Positions 25,296 to 39,200 of a stretch of DNA of 64,000 nucleotides are shown here, one piece after another. Under the pieces are notes generated by a model, which made no database searches, was not told where the DNA came from, and was given only the letters and a program-made list of their open reading frames with translations. The position numbers and the translations under genes were made by a program. The stretch's first letter is position 1; each line of letters opens with the position of its first letter. This stretch comes from Hemibagrus wyckioides (lineage: Eukaryota; Chordata; Actinopteri; Siluriformes; Bagridae), in the NCBI RefSeq assembly GCF_019097595.1, contig NC_080710.1, positions 12,763,280-12,827,279 of the forward strand. Reading direction: 5' to 3'.

Positions 25296-28200
25296 AGTCT
25301 CTGTGTCTGCTGCTGCTCTCGGTTTAAGTGCTTTATGGCGGCTGATGGTTCAGTCGTGACTGCTCTTACAGGAACTGTGTCACGTTCTCCCCATACGTAA
25401 CACTTTTAATTAATATTACCCAAATATTCAGACTAACCAAATCATATGGTCTGTACGATTATATGGTAATGTCTGGAATATTGTGTGTGTTGTGTGCATG
25501 ATGCGGTGTATGTGTGTGTGTGATTAGTGTGCATGAATTCATCAGTTTATTATTATTTTTATTTATTTATAAGAGTCTTGGTGTTGCTAGGCTGTGTGTG
25601 GGTGTGGAAGAAAGACTGAGGTAGTTAATGAATAGTCTGAAGAACTGATTCCGCTCTTAAGTGCCTAATGAGCTCTATTTTTAGCAGGGTTTTATATGCA
25701 ATTTAGAGATTGTGTGGAATTAAAGAAATTCCTAAGACATTATATTGGAACATCAGCGTCAGGGATTTCTTTGTTCGAAATGACTTCTGAGCTTTGTTAG
25801 CAGTTTTGACTGATTGTTTGACTGGCTGAGGATTGAAGGGGTTTGTGTTCTACTCTGTGTGTTCTCCATTCCTGGTGTGCTTGCACAGGAGTATTGATTT
25901 CACACAGCCGGGGATGTGCTTTTGAGAATCATTCAGCTCACATTCTGTCACTGTTTATGTTCACGCAGGCAAAATGAATCGTGTTCACAGGAATATGGTG
26001 AATAAAGGTACCGAGGCAGGGATTGCAGACATTGATTGACTTGAGGTGGGGCGATGTTGTGTTGTCCTCCTGACCAAAAGCATCTTGCCATCATCGTGGT
26101 CATGTTATGGAAGGGTCATGATGACAACATGACAGCAGTTAATGCTCACAAACTAAGAGCAGCACAAACAGCTTCGGCCATCGGTGGTTCCTATTTTACT
26201 TTATTATGTTATGACTCACAATGCACTAAACCTGTGACTGTTAAAGATTTTTTAATGAGTCTTTCATATATTTTCTACATTCTCCTTCTTTGTATGTATA
26301 CTATATATATCCACTCATTAAAGAGAAGTGCCCGTGTTGTCCGATCCAACAGACGAGCTATTGTTGCTCAAATTGCTGAAGAAGGTAATGCTGGTTCTGA
26401 TAGAATACACAGTGCATGACGGCTCAGGGCTGTTTTGGCAGAAAAAGGGGGACCAATATAATATTAGGCAGGTGGTCATAATGTTATGCCTGGTTGGTGA
26501 ATGTGTGTGTGTGTGTGTGTGTATGTATTAATGGTTAGCATGTTCGCCTCACCCCTCCAGGCATGGGGTTTGATTCTCATCTCTGCCCAGTGTGTGTTTC
26601 CACTGGGTGCTCCAGCTTCCTCCCCCACTCCAAAGACATGTGTTGTAGGCTGATTGGCATCTCGAAAGTGTGTGTGTGTGTGTGATTGTGCCCTGTGGTG
26701 GATTGGCACCCCATCCAGGTTGTCCCTCTCCCTGCAATAGACTCCAGGCTTCCCATGACCCTGTGTAGGATAAACAATAGAGAAAATGATAACAGTGGAT
26801 GTTCTTGTTACAGTGCAGATATACAAAACCCTAAACATAATTATGGATATTGAAATCATTTTCTAATACATGTTTTTTTTTTTTTTTTGAAACATCACTC
26901 GGTAAAAAATTTTTCATTGCAGAGGATCATGTATTGTCATTCAGTATGCGAAAATGTCTTCTAAAAACAAGCTGAGAGGCTACACGTTTCTTCCATTTTT
27001 AAGATTACCGGATCAGAATCAGCATTGTCGTTCTCATGTAGTAAACTGCCCACTCAGAACTGTTGTCAGCATGAGGTTTGAGAATTGCAACTCAGTGAAA
27101 TCATGCACATTAATCAGAGTCTTAAGATTGGAGCTGTCTCTTCTTAACACACTGTCTAAACCTTGATGAGTATTGACAAACTGAGCTATGGTGTTAAATG
27201 CTTTTTTTCTAATGAAGGACATGAGCTCGGATTCCTCTAAGAGTCAATTTAAAGTTAAGGTAATTATGCAAAGCATTCTGGGAATGTTTTTAGACATGTG
27301 GATTTACAGTCTCTATGTAAAGGTGTAGTGGCTTTATTATGGGCTGAGGTGCTGCTACAACATATCCTTTATCCTCCTGTAATGAATTCAGTCGCCATAG
27401 CAGCAGAGTTCAGGTTGGATGGCTGCTGCTCAAGGCCTGCTGAAGATAATTGGTGAGCAGCAGTCAATGAACAGTAGTAATCCAGCTCCGTATGGATGGC
27501 AGCGTAACATAATGAAATACTTAGGTGTTGCTGATACACACACACACACACACATTAACTGCTGGGAAAATTGAGATCACTTAAGTTACAACCAAACTAG
27601 AGGTGTTGTAGGTTTGCATGTGCTACGTGAGTGTTTTTATTTATTTATTTATTTATTTTAACCAGACATGATTTACTCATACTTTGCACTGTGCTTCAGC
27701 ATTCTCAGTCCCTCTCAGAGCTCTGAGCTTCATCATCACTCAGTCAGTCTCCACTGATCCCCACATCCTGCTGTTTTTTGCTATTTCTAGAGACACTGTT
27801 GCTGTCTCAGTATTGTTGCATCCTGAGAGCAATGCGATGCAGCCATTTTTCTAAAATGGTAGTTATATTAGACAATTAATATTTAAAAAAAATGTAAGAA
27901 TGTTCAGTTTTAGCTGTGGTCAGTGTGTATAACAATTATTCCAACAGTCTTAGTATTCTTAGTAGTGCTGTTTGTTGCTAAATATTCAGGTATTGGCTTG
28001 TATATTGTTAATATTGCCTTGATATTACCTAAGATTTAACAAAATTAGGAACACAGTCATGTAAACAAATTGACTTTGTTTATAGATTTATTCCTTCCAC
28101 TAAACAACATGATGAGATGAAACTCCTATGGTTTTGTTCTAACACGAGACATCAGGATCAAGACAAACTCGTGGAGTCTGTGGCAGCTCCTTAAAGTCAT

Positions 28201-29111
28201 TACAGCAAAAGGGAGACATACCAAATACAAAAAGTTTTAAATTCATGTATATAATCTCGAGATTATAATCTGATATTATTTGTACTTAAACATTTTGTTA
28301 TAAATTTGTAAATTATGCAAAATAAAAGCATGTTCTTTAGTAGTCTCAGACCTCACTATAAATGCAATAAGAATGAGGAAATAACTACATATGTATTTGT
28401 TTATGCAATAAATACTGACTAGCTAATTTTGGACGATCTTAGTTGATTGAATGGGAGGGTTGTGTCAGGAAGGGCATCCGGCGTAAAACCTGTGCTAAGT
28501 TGAAACTTGCGGACCAAATGATCTGCTGTGCGACCCCAAACAGGGAGTATCCGAAAGAACAACAACAACAACAAAAACTTAGTTGACTATGTTTTAATAA
28601 TTAAGGAAAAACAATTATGCTCCCTTCTTTACTTGATTACACCTCTGTTCATTTTACATTTATGGCATTTGGCAGAAGCCCTTATCCAGAGCAGTTGAGG
28701 GTTAAGAGTCTTGCTCAAGGGCCCAGTAGTGACATCTTGGTGTTGCTGAGATTTGAACTCATGACCTTCCACTATGTAGTCCAACATCTTAACCCCCGAG
28801 CATAAATTCTTTCAGATCAGTACAACACCTGTGTTTCACTCACTGTAAATTTTATAAGGGATTACGATCTGGAATTAAATCAGTCAAAGTCCCAGTTTTT
28901 TTATCATATCCCTCAAACAACCATAACACTTTTTTTCTAGACTCTCAAGGTACTTCATATTTATTATCTACTGCCAGTTTGCATGTGCACTGTAATGTAA
29001 ATACTGATATAAATCTGGTTAAATCCACAGCTGTGTTACTTATCTGCACATCTACGTTTAATTTAACTTATTGTATTCTATAATTAAGGTTTTTCTTCTT
29101 TCTTCTTAGTC

Positions 29112-29195
<84 letters not shown>

Positions 29196-32100
29196 GGCTT
29201 GCAGATAAACTAACCATCTGGTTCCATGCTGTTCCATTCAACCAGGTGTGCACCCTACTGACACTATCCACATAATACAGTCTGTGATTGGTGGAGGGGA
29301 GTTTAATTGTCCAGAAGTAATTTGTACCCAGGACATACACTGGACCTGACACGTGTAATGTCCTTCTGTCCAATTCACACAGCATGAGACTCATTTTCAT
29401 ACAGTGCTCACTCCCAGCAGGAATAGAGCAGAAAGTAATGTATGTTAATGAAATCTGGGGGTCTAGGTGTTATTAGATCACAGTTCACCTACAGACGAGG
29501 CAGTGAACAGGCAGAATATTCCTGTTTGCTTTGATTTCCTATGTTAGTAAATGGAGTATTAGTAACATACATACAGTGAGGGAAAAAATTATTTGATCCC
29601 CTGCTGATTTTGTACGTTTGCCCACTGACAAAGAAATGATCAGTCTGTAATTTTAATGGTAGGTTTATCTGAACAGTGGTTTATCTGAACAGCCCACTCC
29701 TCTTTGCAACCACTACCCATTTTCAATGCCCTGGCTGAGGGAAGGAGGTTCTCACTCAGGATTTGACGGTACAATGCTCTGTCCATCGTCCCTTTGATGC
29801 GGTGCAGTTGTCCTGTCCCCTTAGCAGAAAAACAAAGCATAATGTTTCCACCTCCATGTTTGGTGGTGGGGATGGTCTTCTTGGAGTCATAGGCAGCATT
29901 CCTCCTCCTCCAAACACGGCGAGTTGAGTTGATGCCAAAGAGCTGGATTTTGGTCTCATTTGACCACATGACCTCTGAATCATTCGGATGTTCACTGGCA
30001 AACTTCAGATGAGCCTGTACATGTGCTTTCTTTAGCAGGGGGACCCTGCGGGTGCTACTGGATTTCAGTCTTTCACGGCGTAGTGTGTTACCAATTGTTT
30101 TCTTGGTGACGATGGTCCCAGCTGCCTTGAGATCATTGACAAAATCCTCCAGTGTAATTCTGGGCTGATTCCTCGCCGTTCTCATGATCATTGAAACTCC
30201 ATGAGGTGAGATCTTGCATGGAGCCCCAGACCGAGGAAGACTGACAGTCCTTTTGTGTTTCTTCCATTTGGGAATAATTGCACCAACTGTTGTCACCTTC
30301 TCACCAAGCTGCTTGGCGATGGTCTTGTAGCTCATTCCAGCCTTGTGTAGGTCTACAATCTTGTCCCTGACATCCATGGACAGCTCTTTGGTCTTGGCCA
30401 TGATGGAGAGTTTGGAATCTGATTGATTGCTTCCTTCTGTGGACAGGTGTCTTTCATACAGGTAACAAGCTGAGATTATCTCAGCTCATTACCTGTATAA
30501 AAGACACCTGGGAGCCAGAAATCTTTCTGATTGATAGGGGATCAAATACTTATTTCACTCATTAAAATGCAAATCAATGTAGAACTTTTCTGAAATGTGT
30601 TTTCTGGATTTTTTTTTGTTGTTATTCTGTCTCTCTCTGTTCAAATAAACCTACCATTAAAATTACAGACTGATCATTTCTTTGTCAGTGGGCAAACGTG
30701 CAAAATCAGCAGGGGATCAAATAATTTTTTCCCTCACTGTACGCTTTGCCCTGCAAATAGACCTCAGAGTCACTTTAGGGCTCTTAACGATGGTTGTTAT
30801 TGTTCTAAACTCTGCTTTTAACCCTGGGTAGAGTTGAGGTTTCAAACTTGTAATTTAGCAGCGTGGTTAGCACGGCTTTTTACCTAGGATTATAAAATTC
30901 TGCTTCAAAACAGGGTTAGTACTTTTTTACAGTGTTATGTACAGTGTACAGTGTGAAACAATGCTCTGCTGGAACATTAGACACCCGATCACAATAGCTC
31001 ATGCCTCATGTCACGTAAAAAACAGGACACTTCTCAAAAAGGGCTCAGCAGTGTCAGGCGGCAAAACACTGAACAAGTTCATGCTGTTGTGAGGCACGAA
31101 ATTATGGAAATTGGATATGAACAAATGCCTGGTCAACTAAGCAACAAGCTTAAAAAGATTACAAAGCTGTGAAACAGCAGACTTGTGATTTTTTTTCTCA
31201 CTGATGTGAAAGCGTGAATAAAATCGTTAATTAAAGCATTTTGTCCAGTCATGGTTGTTGGTGCAAATATGAAAATAAGAATGTTTAGGAATGTACGGTG
31301 TGAAAAGTAAGATAATGAACATTTAAAGGATTAATTGTTTACTCTGAGCTAAGTTTAAGTCGTCTTTATTTTTCACATATTCGTACATTTCTGCACAGTG
31401 AAATTCTTTCTTCTCATATCCCATCCTTGGGGCTTGGGGTCAGAGCACAGGGTCAGCCTTAATACAGCACCCCTGGAGCAGGGTGGGTTGGGGGCCTTGC
31501 TCAAGGGCCCAACGGTGGCAGCTTGGCGGTGCTGGGGCTTGAAACAACCGAGAGCCTTAACCACTTGAGCTACCACAGCTCCTGTATGAGCTAAGTATGT
31601 GCAGTGTGACACGTTAAAACAACATGGCCCAGTATTCCATTTTACCTGGGGTTTAGAACAAGTGTGCAAAATCTCTTTTGTCATCAATCATCTCATCATT
31701 GTAGTTCTCAGTGTATAGAAAATTGAGGTGAAAGTATTCTCTGGGGATTCTATCTTATACATTACATGCCGACTGAAAAGGAAAAGATCCAGCATGTGAA
31801 CGCAGGTTGTCACTCAAGACTGGAAGAGTATTGAAAATTGCATCATCACCCTCCAGAAATCTGTCTGAAAGTCCAGTGAAAGCACCCCTTAATGCATTAC
31901 AGTTACCGTTTTGCTGCTTTGTAAGAGCTCTGAAAGGTTTAGCTGTTTTCCCCAGGGACCCTTTTAGTCTCTTCGATTATTAACAGTTCGTTCTAATTTC
32001 CCTGAAATGAGCAGAATCTGGAGTAATGAGGCAGAGCACGAGAGCTGGCTGCAGCACAGAGCAGCACACAGTCCAGCAAAACAGCCTGTGCATGGTGGAA

Positions 32101-32596
32101 ATGTTGAAGGATAATTTAAATGAGATGCTTTCAATTATATGGAAATTATGGATAAAACGCATAGCACAGGAATGTTTTATGATATGAATTTATCCAGGTT
32201 ATTGAATTTGAAAAAGTGTAAAGAAACATATAGAAAAGGTAAATATGGGCACATCTCTCTGTGTGAGAGAGGATAAGCGTTTTGTGTGTGTGTGTGTGTG
32301 TGTGTGTGATTGCATTTAGAGTATGTGGCAGCAACACAGACTGCAGACAGCTTTGCTCTGCCCGATTATCATAACTGTGTGAGGGATTCACTGGAGCTGA
32401 ATGCAAACACAAAGCTCGGGAAGTGAGTGTGAAATTAAAGTGGAATTTACAACACCACCAACACGCCACATACACACATCAGCCAGCGAACAGAGTGTGC
32501 CTAATAGGATTTGCAGCTTAAGGAAGAGCGTGCTCTCTGTCACCTTCACTATAGAACCAGCATGTTTTATTATTCTCTCTCTCTCTCTCTCTCTCT

Positions 32597-32633
<37 letters not shown>

Positions 32634-33161
32634 TGTTATAATGATCTGCTCAATCAGCCTAATTTTAATTGAAGACTCTTTTAATAGCCTGCATAATCAG
32701 CGGAAGTTTAATTGAAGTACTACCCTAAAATGTCAGATGTTGCTGTTTACCTGTGTTTCAGTAATCCACTAGAACTGCATTCAATCATGAACAACACAGT
32801 TTTAATGGCTAGAGATAATTAATTGGCTTGAATATTACACAGTAATAAGAAAATCTACCAGCTTGCAAAATGAGCAGCAATATTTATTAGTAGATTAAAT
32901 ATGTATAATGAGGGGTCAAAAGCCTTAAGCTTGTTCGCTTTACAGAGAAGATTTAGTGCAGAGTTTACACATATGAATGTGTGATACATTTAAGCCTCAG
33001 ATATGGATTATTTCATAAAATTCTGAATAATGGTCTGTGTTGAAAAAATAGAAGGCATCAATTAAAGGCAAAAATGACTCATTACGATGTGTGTGTGTGT
33101 GTGTATTATGATGATGATGATGATTATTATTATTCCTTTTTGTTTTGTTATCTTTTGCTAT

Positions 33162-33204
<43 letters not shown>

Positions 33205-36200
33205 CCAGTGGTCTACTGAACATACTATTAGTATTATTATTTTATTTTTTATTTTTTTATTATTATTATTATTAGTAGTAGTAGTAGTAGTAGTAGTAGT
33301 ACAAATTTATTACAAATTTTCTCTGCAGCAAGATGTATTAGAATAACATACTTTGTTTAATTGTTTTTTTTTTGCTTGATTTATGAGTAAATAATAAAGA
33401 TAAGGCACAGGTGCATGGTTTATACTTATATTTGCCAAAAATCTTGCGGTGTAAGCTGTGTGTAATGTGTGTAGCATGTGTGTGTCAGCACGTTCCTCCA
33501 GCTGCTGTTCAGGTATTGAGTTTCTTGCAGGTTTCTTGGGGAAGGGAACTGAACTCAAACTGAATGCTATGGGAGCATGTGTGCTGTCTCATCCTAATGG
33601 ATGTGTACAGTGAGGGATATTGATGAGAGGATGGATGGATGGATGTGAGCATGGATGGATGTGTGGGAGCATGCTAAAGGGTTCAGCAGAGCAAATTAAC
33701 ACTGAGTAAGGTTGAGAGGAGTCATTACCCAGGAGAGATAAGGCGAGATCAGTACACAGGTCAGCCATATTAAAGGTCTGTCTTTAAAGACGAACTTATT
33801 TACACAGCACCACACATTAGGTCCAGTCCTTACATGAGATTTGCTTCAGTCAGAAACTACTCATGAATCGTAAAACCATTTAATTAATGCCATCTTTTTC
33901 TGATGATATTTATTATATAATATAATAGATTATTAGTTACCGGTGTATGTGTTGCTTGGTAACAGTTGATTTTTCAGCATAGTGCTGAAGATTATCAGAT
34001 CAGCATAAATTCTTTTTTACAGAACTGACCACTGTTTTTCCTTTGTTTTGTGAAAATATTGCACTGTCTCATCACCTCATAACAACAAACGGTACCATCT
34101 GTGCTTACAATGATCTTCAACTTGGTTTTGGTGTTTAGTGAGTAATTCACCTGTGGCCTATAAAGTTTAACCTGAATAAAAAAGCCTGAATTTATGAGAT
34201 TAAAGACGTTTAATCTGTTTGTCTCATTCACCCTTAAGCCAAACGTTTAGTTTTTACTATTATCTCTTGGCATGTGCTTTTTTTTATATAGATATCACTT
34301 TTGGCTTTGCAAGACCAAACAAATCCTTTCAGGCCCAAAGCTGCCACACAGTCAGGCTGCATCATTCTATATATCTGTATTTCACAATCTAAGTGCAGTG
34401 AAACAGAACGAGACGAAGACGAGATGTCGTCCTCTGCTTCTTTACAAAACATTATTACATTTGGCAGACGCCCTTATCCAGAGCGACTTACATTTTATCA
34501 CGTTTTTATACAACAGAGCATTTGAGGGTTAAGAGCATTGCTCTTATGTCTTAGCCACTTAGCTACCACATCCCTGTATTGATAACTTTAGGCTTACTTA
34601 TGGTTGTTTGTCTAGTTCACGGATCTCCAACATGTCTCTTGTTAGCAGCTCACCTAAAGGTTCATAGAAAACCATGTACAAAATTGATAAAATCAAATTA
34701 GCTCAATAAACCCCCACCTCTTTCCGGTGTTGCACTGAAATCTTACAAATCGTACTCTTCTGCACGTACACACACACATCACACATCTTAATACAGCTGT
34801 TCGTCAATCAGTTTCACACACAGCTAGCACCAAGACCGTACATGCAAGCGTTATATAAACTTAAATCTATAAGAACAAATTAAAGTAGTTTGGATTCCCA
34901 TTGCACATGCAAATAAATGCCATAAAAATACTATTATTTAACCACATAAAGTCTAATGCAATTTCAGGTCTCTGCTTTCAAAATTTGCCTTCAATATCAA
35001 ATGTGTTCCCTTTATTACGAAAAGAGTCTTTATCAGTCTTGCTGAGGCCATCAAGGTATGTGCCATGGAACTTAAGTAACAATTTGCTGATAAATAACAC
35101 AATCGATGCAAATGAAAGAAATCTGAGTAGTAACATTATGGTTTATGGCAATAAGCTAGGTAAATAAATGTTACTAATAATATAACACGAGTAGCTCTTG
35201 GTCACCTTCATTTTGTCAAAGTAGCTCTCGGAGGAAAAAAAGATGGAGACCCCTGGTCTAGTAAACATAAACAATGACGGAATCTTATGTCAAACTCCCG
35301 TACGATTCCTACTTTTTATATTCCCTGGTGTGGAGTTTCCTGTTTGTGTCTGTTGTCACTCATTTCTATGTATGTTTGCTTATTTTCCAGAGAGTCTCCT
35401 TGATGACTTTTTGCTGACGTATCCAGTGTTCATGTCTACCAGTGACCTTTGCCAAGCGCTTCTTGGACAATATCCTTTTCTAAACCTTATACATTTATAT
35501 TTACATTTACGACATTTGGCAGATGCTCTCATCCAGAGTGACTTACAGAAGTGCTTTCAAGTCTCTATAAATAAATACATCATGATACTGGTTCACTAGG
35601 TTATGGACTAAGAACACCATCAGTCTATAAACTCTGTTAGGAGAGCAATGAATGCATAGGCAAATTTTTTGTTTTGTTTTATTAAAGAGGAAGTGGTAAG
35701 TCTATAGACGTTGTTCCATCTAAAACAGGGATGACCAATCTTATTCACAAAGGGACTGTGTGGGGTCAGGTTTTCATTCCAACAGACAAAGCCAAGATCA
35801 GGTGTAGCTCCTGCTTGATTGGAATGAAAACCTGCACCCACACCAGCCCTTTGTGGAGATGATCTTGGACACCCCTGGTCTAAAGTCTCTTCAAGACTGT
35901 TCAGACATCTTGGGGAAGTTCATTTGATGCACCTTGGCTTTGCACTCCGTGCCTTCCTCGTACCCTGTAAGAAGGTGTGACCAGTCAAGCAGCAAGAGAC
36001 GCTAACAATCTCTGTAGCTGCCTTGACTCTTACGCTCTTATGCTGTAGGTCATGAGTATTTTAATGGAAGCAGTCTTGTTTAAACACAATTTGCATATCT
36101 AATCAGACTACACAGGGTTTCTGTGTGAGACGCCGTGTGCATGTTTAATGACGCATAGGTTACTTCCAGGCTTTCCCCACTTCCAGTCTGCAGTGTTTGT

Positions 36201-39200
36201 CTGAAAGTGCTGAGAGCATGCCATTAAATCTGCACTCTTCTCAGTCATGTGGTACACAGGACGCACCCTCAGGCTCTCCCAAATCTTTGCTAGCGTTTGT
36301 GTAGAAGCACGTTCTCTCTTTATGATGCCTTTATGCTTTGACGCCTTAACCGCTCTGTCGTCCACCTATTGTTTGAAGCGAGGCAGGACGAAGAACGAGG
36401 CGAAAGAGACACTGCTGAGGAAGCGCAAAGTCCTGCACCTTCTTTCCCAGTGGATCACACTCTGCCGTGACACGCTGCAGGATGGCGAACACACCAAAGT
36501 GTTTATGAAGGTAAACGCGGTTAATCAGTGAAAATCTCACAGCTCCCAGAGTTCAGTGTTGTTAACACCAGATGCGGAGACACAGCATGTTTGGTTAATG
36601 AGGTGAGGCCATGTGGAAATGTAAATGTAGCTTGGGGTTTCAGTCTCATATTGTTTGCCAAATGAGTGTTACAGTGCTAAACAAACAGCATGGCACTTCC
36701 CATCGACTGCAGTCACGCCTAAAGTGCAAGGTGGGGGGGACTTGTCTCACTGTTACAGATGCTGTATCGCTACGTTCTGGATGACCTTTATGAATTCCCA
36801 ACTCTGGAGAACGAGGTGAAAGAGCTCCAGAAACTTCTCCGCATGCAGCGCAGACAGTAAGTGCTCTCCATTCCACTGAGCTGTGGAGAACACAACACAA
36901 ACAACGCCTCCTTTAAAGCTATAATTTGCGCCATGGTGTTTTTCAAACCAGTCTAAATCAGGACAGATGTGTTTCAGTGTATTAACTACATACTTAACGG
37001 CAGAGCAGGGGCACTGGATACAGATTAATGTCAGTCTTCAGTCTTCTTCAACAAGCGAGTCTATTCATAGCATCAGAAAGAGAATCATTTCTGAATGACT
37101 CATGCTAAGATGTTGAAGATTTCCAGAATGTCTGTAGTCTGGGAGACGAGATGAGAAAAAGCAGAATTTCTCTGAAGAATCAAGAAACAGAAATAGCATG
37201 AGGAGAAAAAAACCTCTATTCATTCTCTCTCTCTCTTTTTTTTTTATCCTGTCCTCATTCAACCCCTGTGTATTTGTACTCTGCATGAGAAACATTTAAT
37301 TCATGCATGTTTTTTCAAAACCACTTTTACGAGTACAGTGGTGTTCGATTCAGTTGCTGAATGAATGAATAAATGAATAAACAAATAAATTATTCTATCA
37401 ACAGAAATCTGATATAAAATTAGTCAAAGCACTTTTGGGATAAACGTTATACAGAATTGTAGTGTTTGAAGATAACACCATATATTAGAAGCTTTTGAAC
37501 AAGAACATGGAAATCAGAAATGGGTTTAATATCACCATTTCCTTTGAAGATAGAAACATAGGAACCGAAAAATACCTGTGAAGCACTACAAATTCTTAAA
37601 GTCCTGAAATTCTACTTTCATATGAGGCATTAAGCACCACTGTGGAGTGTAATATGATAAAGAAATTCAATGCTGAACTTCTGGGAAAGTGTTAATAAGC
37701 ACAGGTGAAGAGCAGAAGGAATAAACCATGCCTGCTTACTCAAGTGCACGGTTTAATAACTACATAATAACTACAGAAATTAATGCTGGTCTTTCCCATT
37801 TTTTTTCCACATTCATTTCCAACATGTATCAAAGTGCTTTCATAGATATGGATGATGATGTAATGCTCTGCTGGATTAACCTCCTACACTCCTTTCGGCT
37901 GCACCAATTTCTCTCCTCCCCTTTCCACCAACACACCACCAAAGCGCCGGTGTGTCAGCTGATCCGCAGCCAATCACTCACGGCTAGAAGGCCAGTCAGC
38001 AGCTCCACAGAGGCTTTGTGTTTATTTGAGACGTGTTTATTCGGAGACTTCCTCACTACGCCCATTTCCACCGTGACTAGTCAGGCTGTGTGTCAGTCGG
38101 CATAAGGTTATTGATAAGAACCAGTAAATAAAATACACACCACAGATGTGTGGCAATAATGTTTTTTTTCTCTTGTAGTCTTTGGCATATAAATGAATGT
38201 TGTTAATCAGGCACAGTGCCAGTTATTTATGTAAGATGTTACTGCTTGATTGGGGATGATATGAACTGTACTGATTGAATACCCCAGAGCTCTTGAATGC
38301 TTGATTCTGATTGGTCAGATTAATAAAAACAGCATGACAGACAGTGGCTAGGCTGCAAGGTTTATATCAATGTACTAATACATTATTGTTTCTATATCAA
38401 CAACTTACAGATGGATTTTGTTTTATCTCGGATTAAAAATGTGTGTAATTGCAAGGAAATGTTAATTTAACGTTTATGGAAGGAGGCTCCAGTGCCAGAT
38501 CAGTCAAAAAAAAAAAAAAAGTTTTCTGACACTGGAATGTCTTCAGGATGGCAACCTTCATTGTATCTCACTCTCACTCTTAGAACAAGCTTCATGTTTG
38601 TCTTGTTAAAAACAAAAAGAGATGCTGGCAAAGGAGCTATATTGGTTATTGGAGCTATAACAAGATAAAACAGATAAAATGTGTGTATGAAATGGTTATT
38701 GTTAGCCAGTTACTGTGGGGATTGATGCGGTGTAAAAGAATTAAAACACCAGCATGCATTCAGTTAGCGTAAAATAATAATAATCCAGCACGGGTTCATG
38801 TTCATACTGAGCCGCATGACACCACACCATCATTATTGTAATAATGTCTATAATAGCATACCATTTTGTGCTGTATTCCATATGACTTATCCTAGCGTAC
38901 CCTCTTCTAACACTTGATTATCATACAGATTTGTGTGTGAATTGCTTTATCTGCACACTGCAGTCCCAGTGATGATTATAATGTCATTAATACACTCACA
39001 AAATGGAGAACAGAATAAAAGCCTTGTTGTGATGAACGTCTTTTTTCTTATGATATCTCTCTCTCTCTCTCTCTCTCTCCTGCCTCAGCACGGTGGATGA
39101 GTATTCTCCTCAGAGAAAGGTGAGTTAACCCACACGCATGTTCTCTGCTCTGATGAACACAGATGTTGTCGAATCTAAAGGTTGATGCTGTGTATTCAGA

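Larger units (their letters stand above)
35470..36365 (+). other. rapgef5: U12-type AT-AC intron of rapgef5
   Basis: The 5' splice site is ATATCCTTTT (35470-35479), a perfect U12 consensus. The intron ends CCAC at 36365. A branch-point motif GCCTTAAC lies at 36343-36350, about 16 bases before the end, as U12 introns need. No GT-AG solution keeps the frame. Confidence 0.85.

Noticed and set aside
26054..26419. A 121-codon + strand open frame
   Set aside because: It runs into Tc1 copy C, and the remainder has no family resemblance, so it is a chance frame.
32388..32715. Open frames on both strands over a CT tract
   Set aside because: They are products of the (CT)n microsatellite, reading as Arg-Glu or Leu-Ser repeats.
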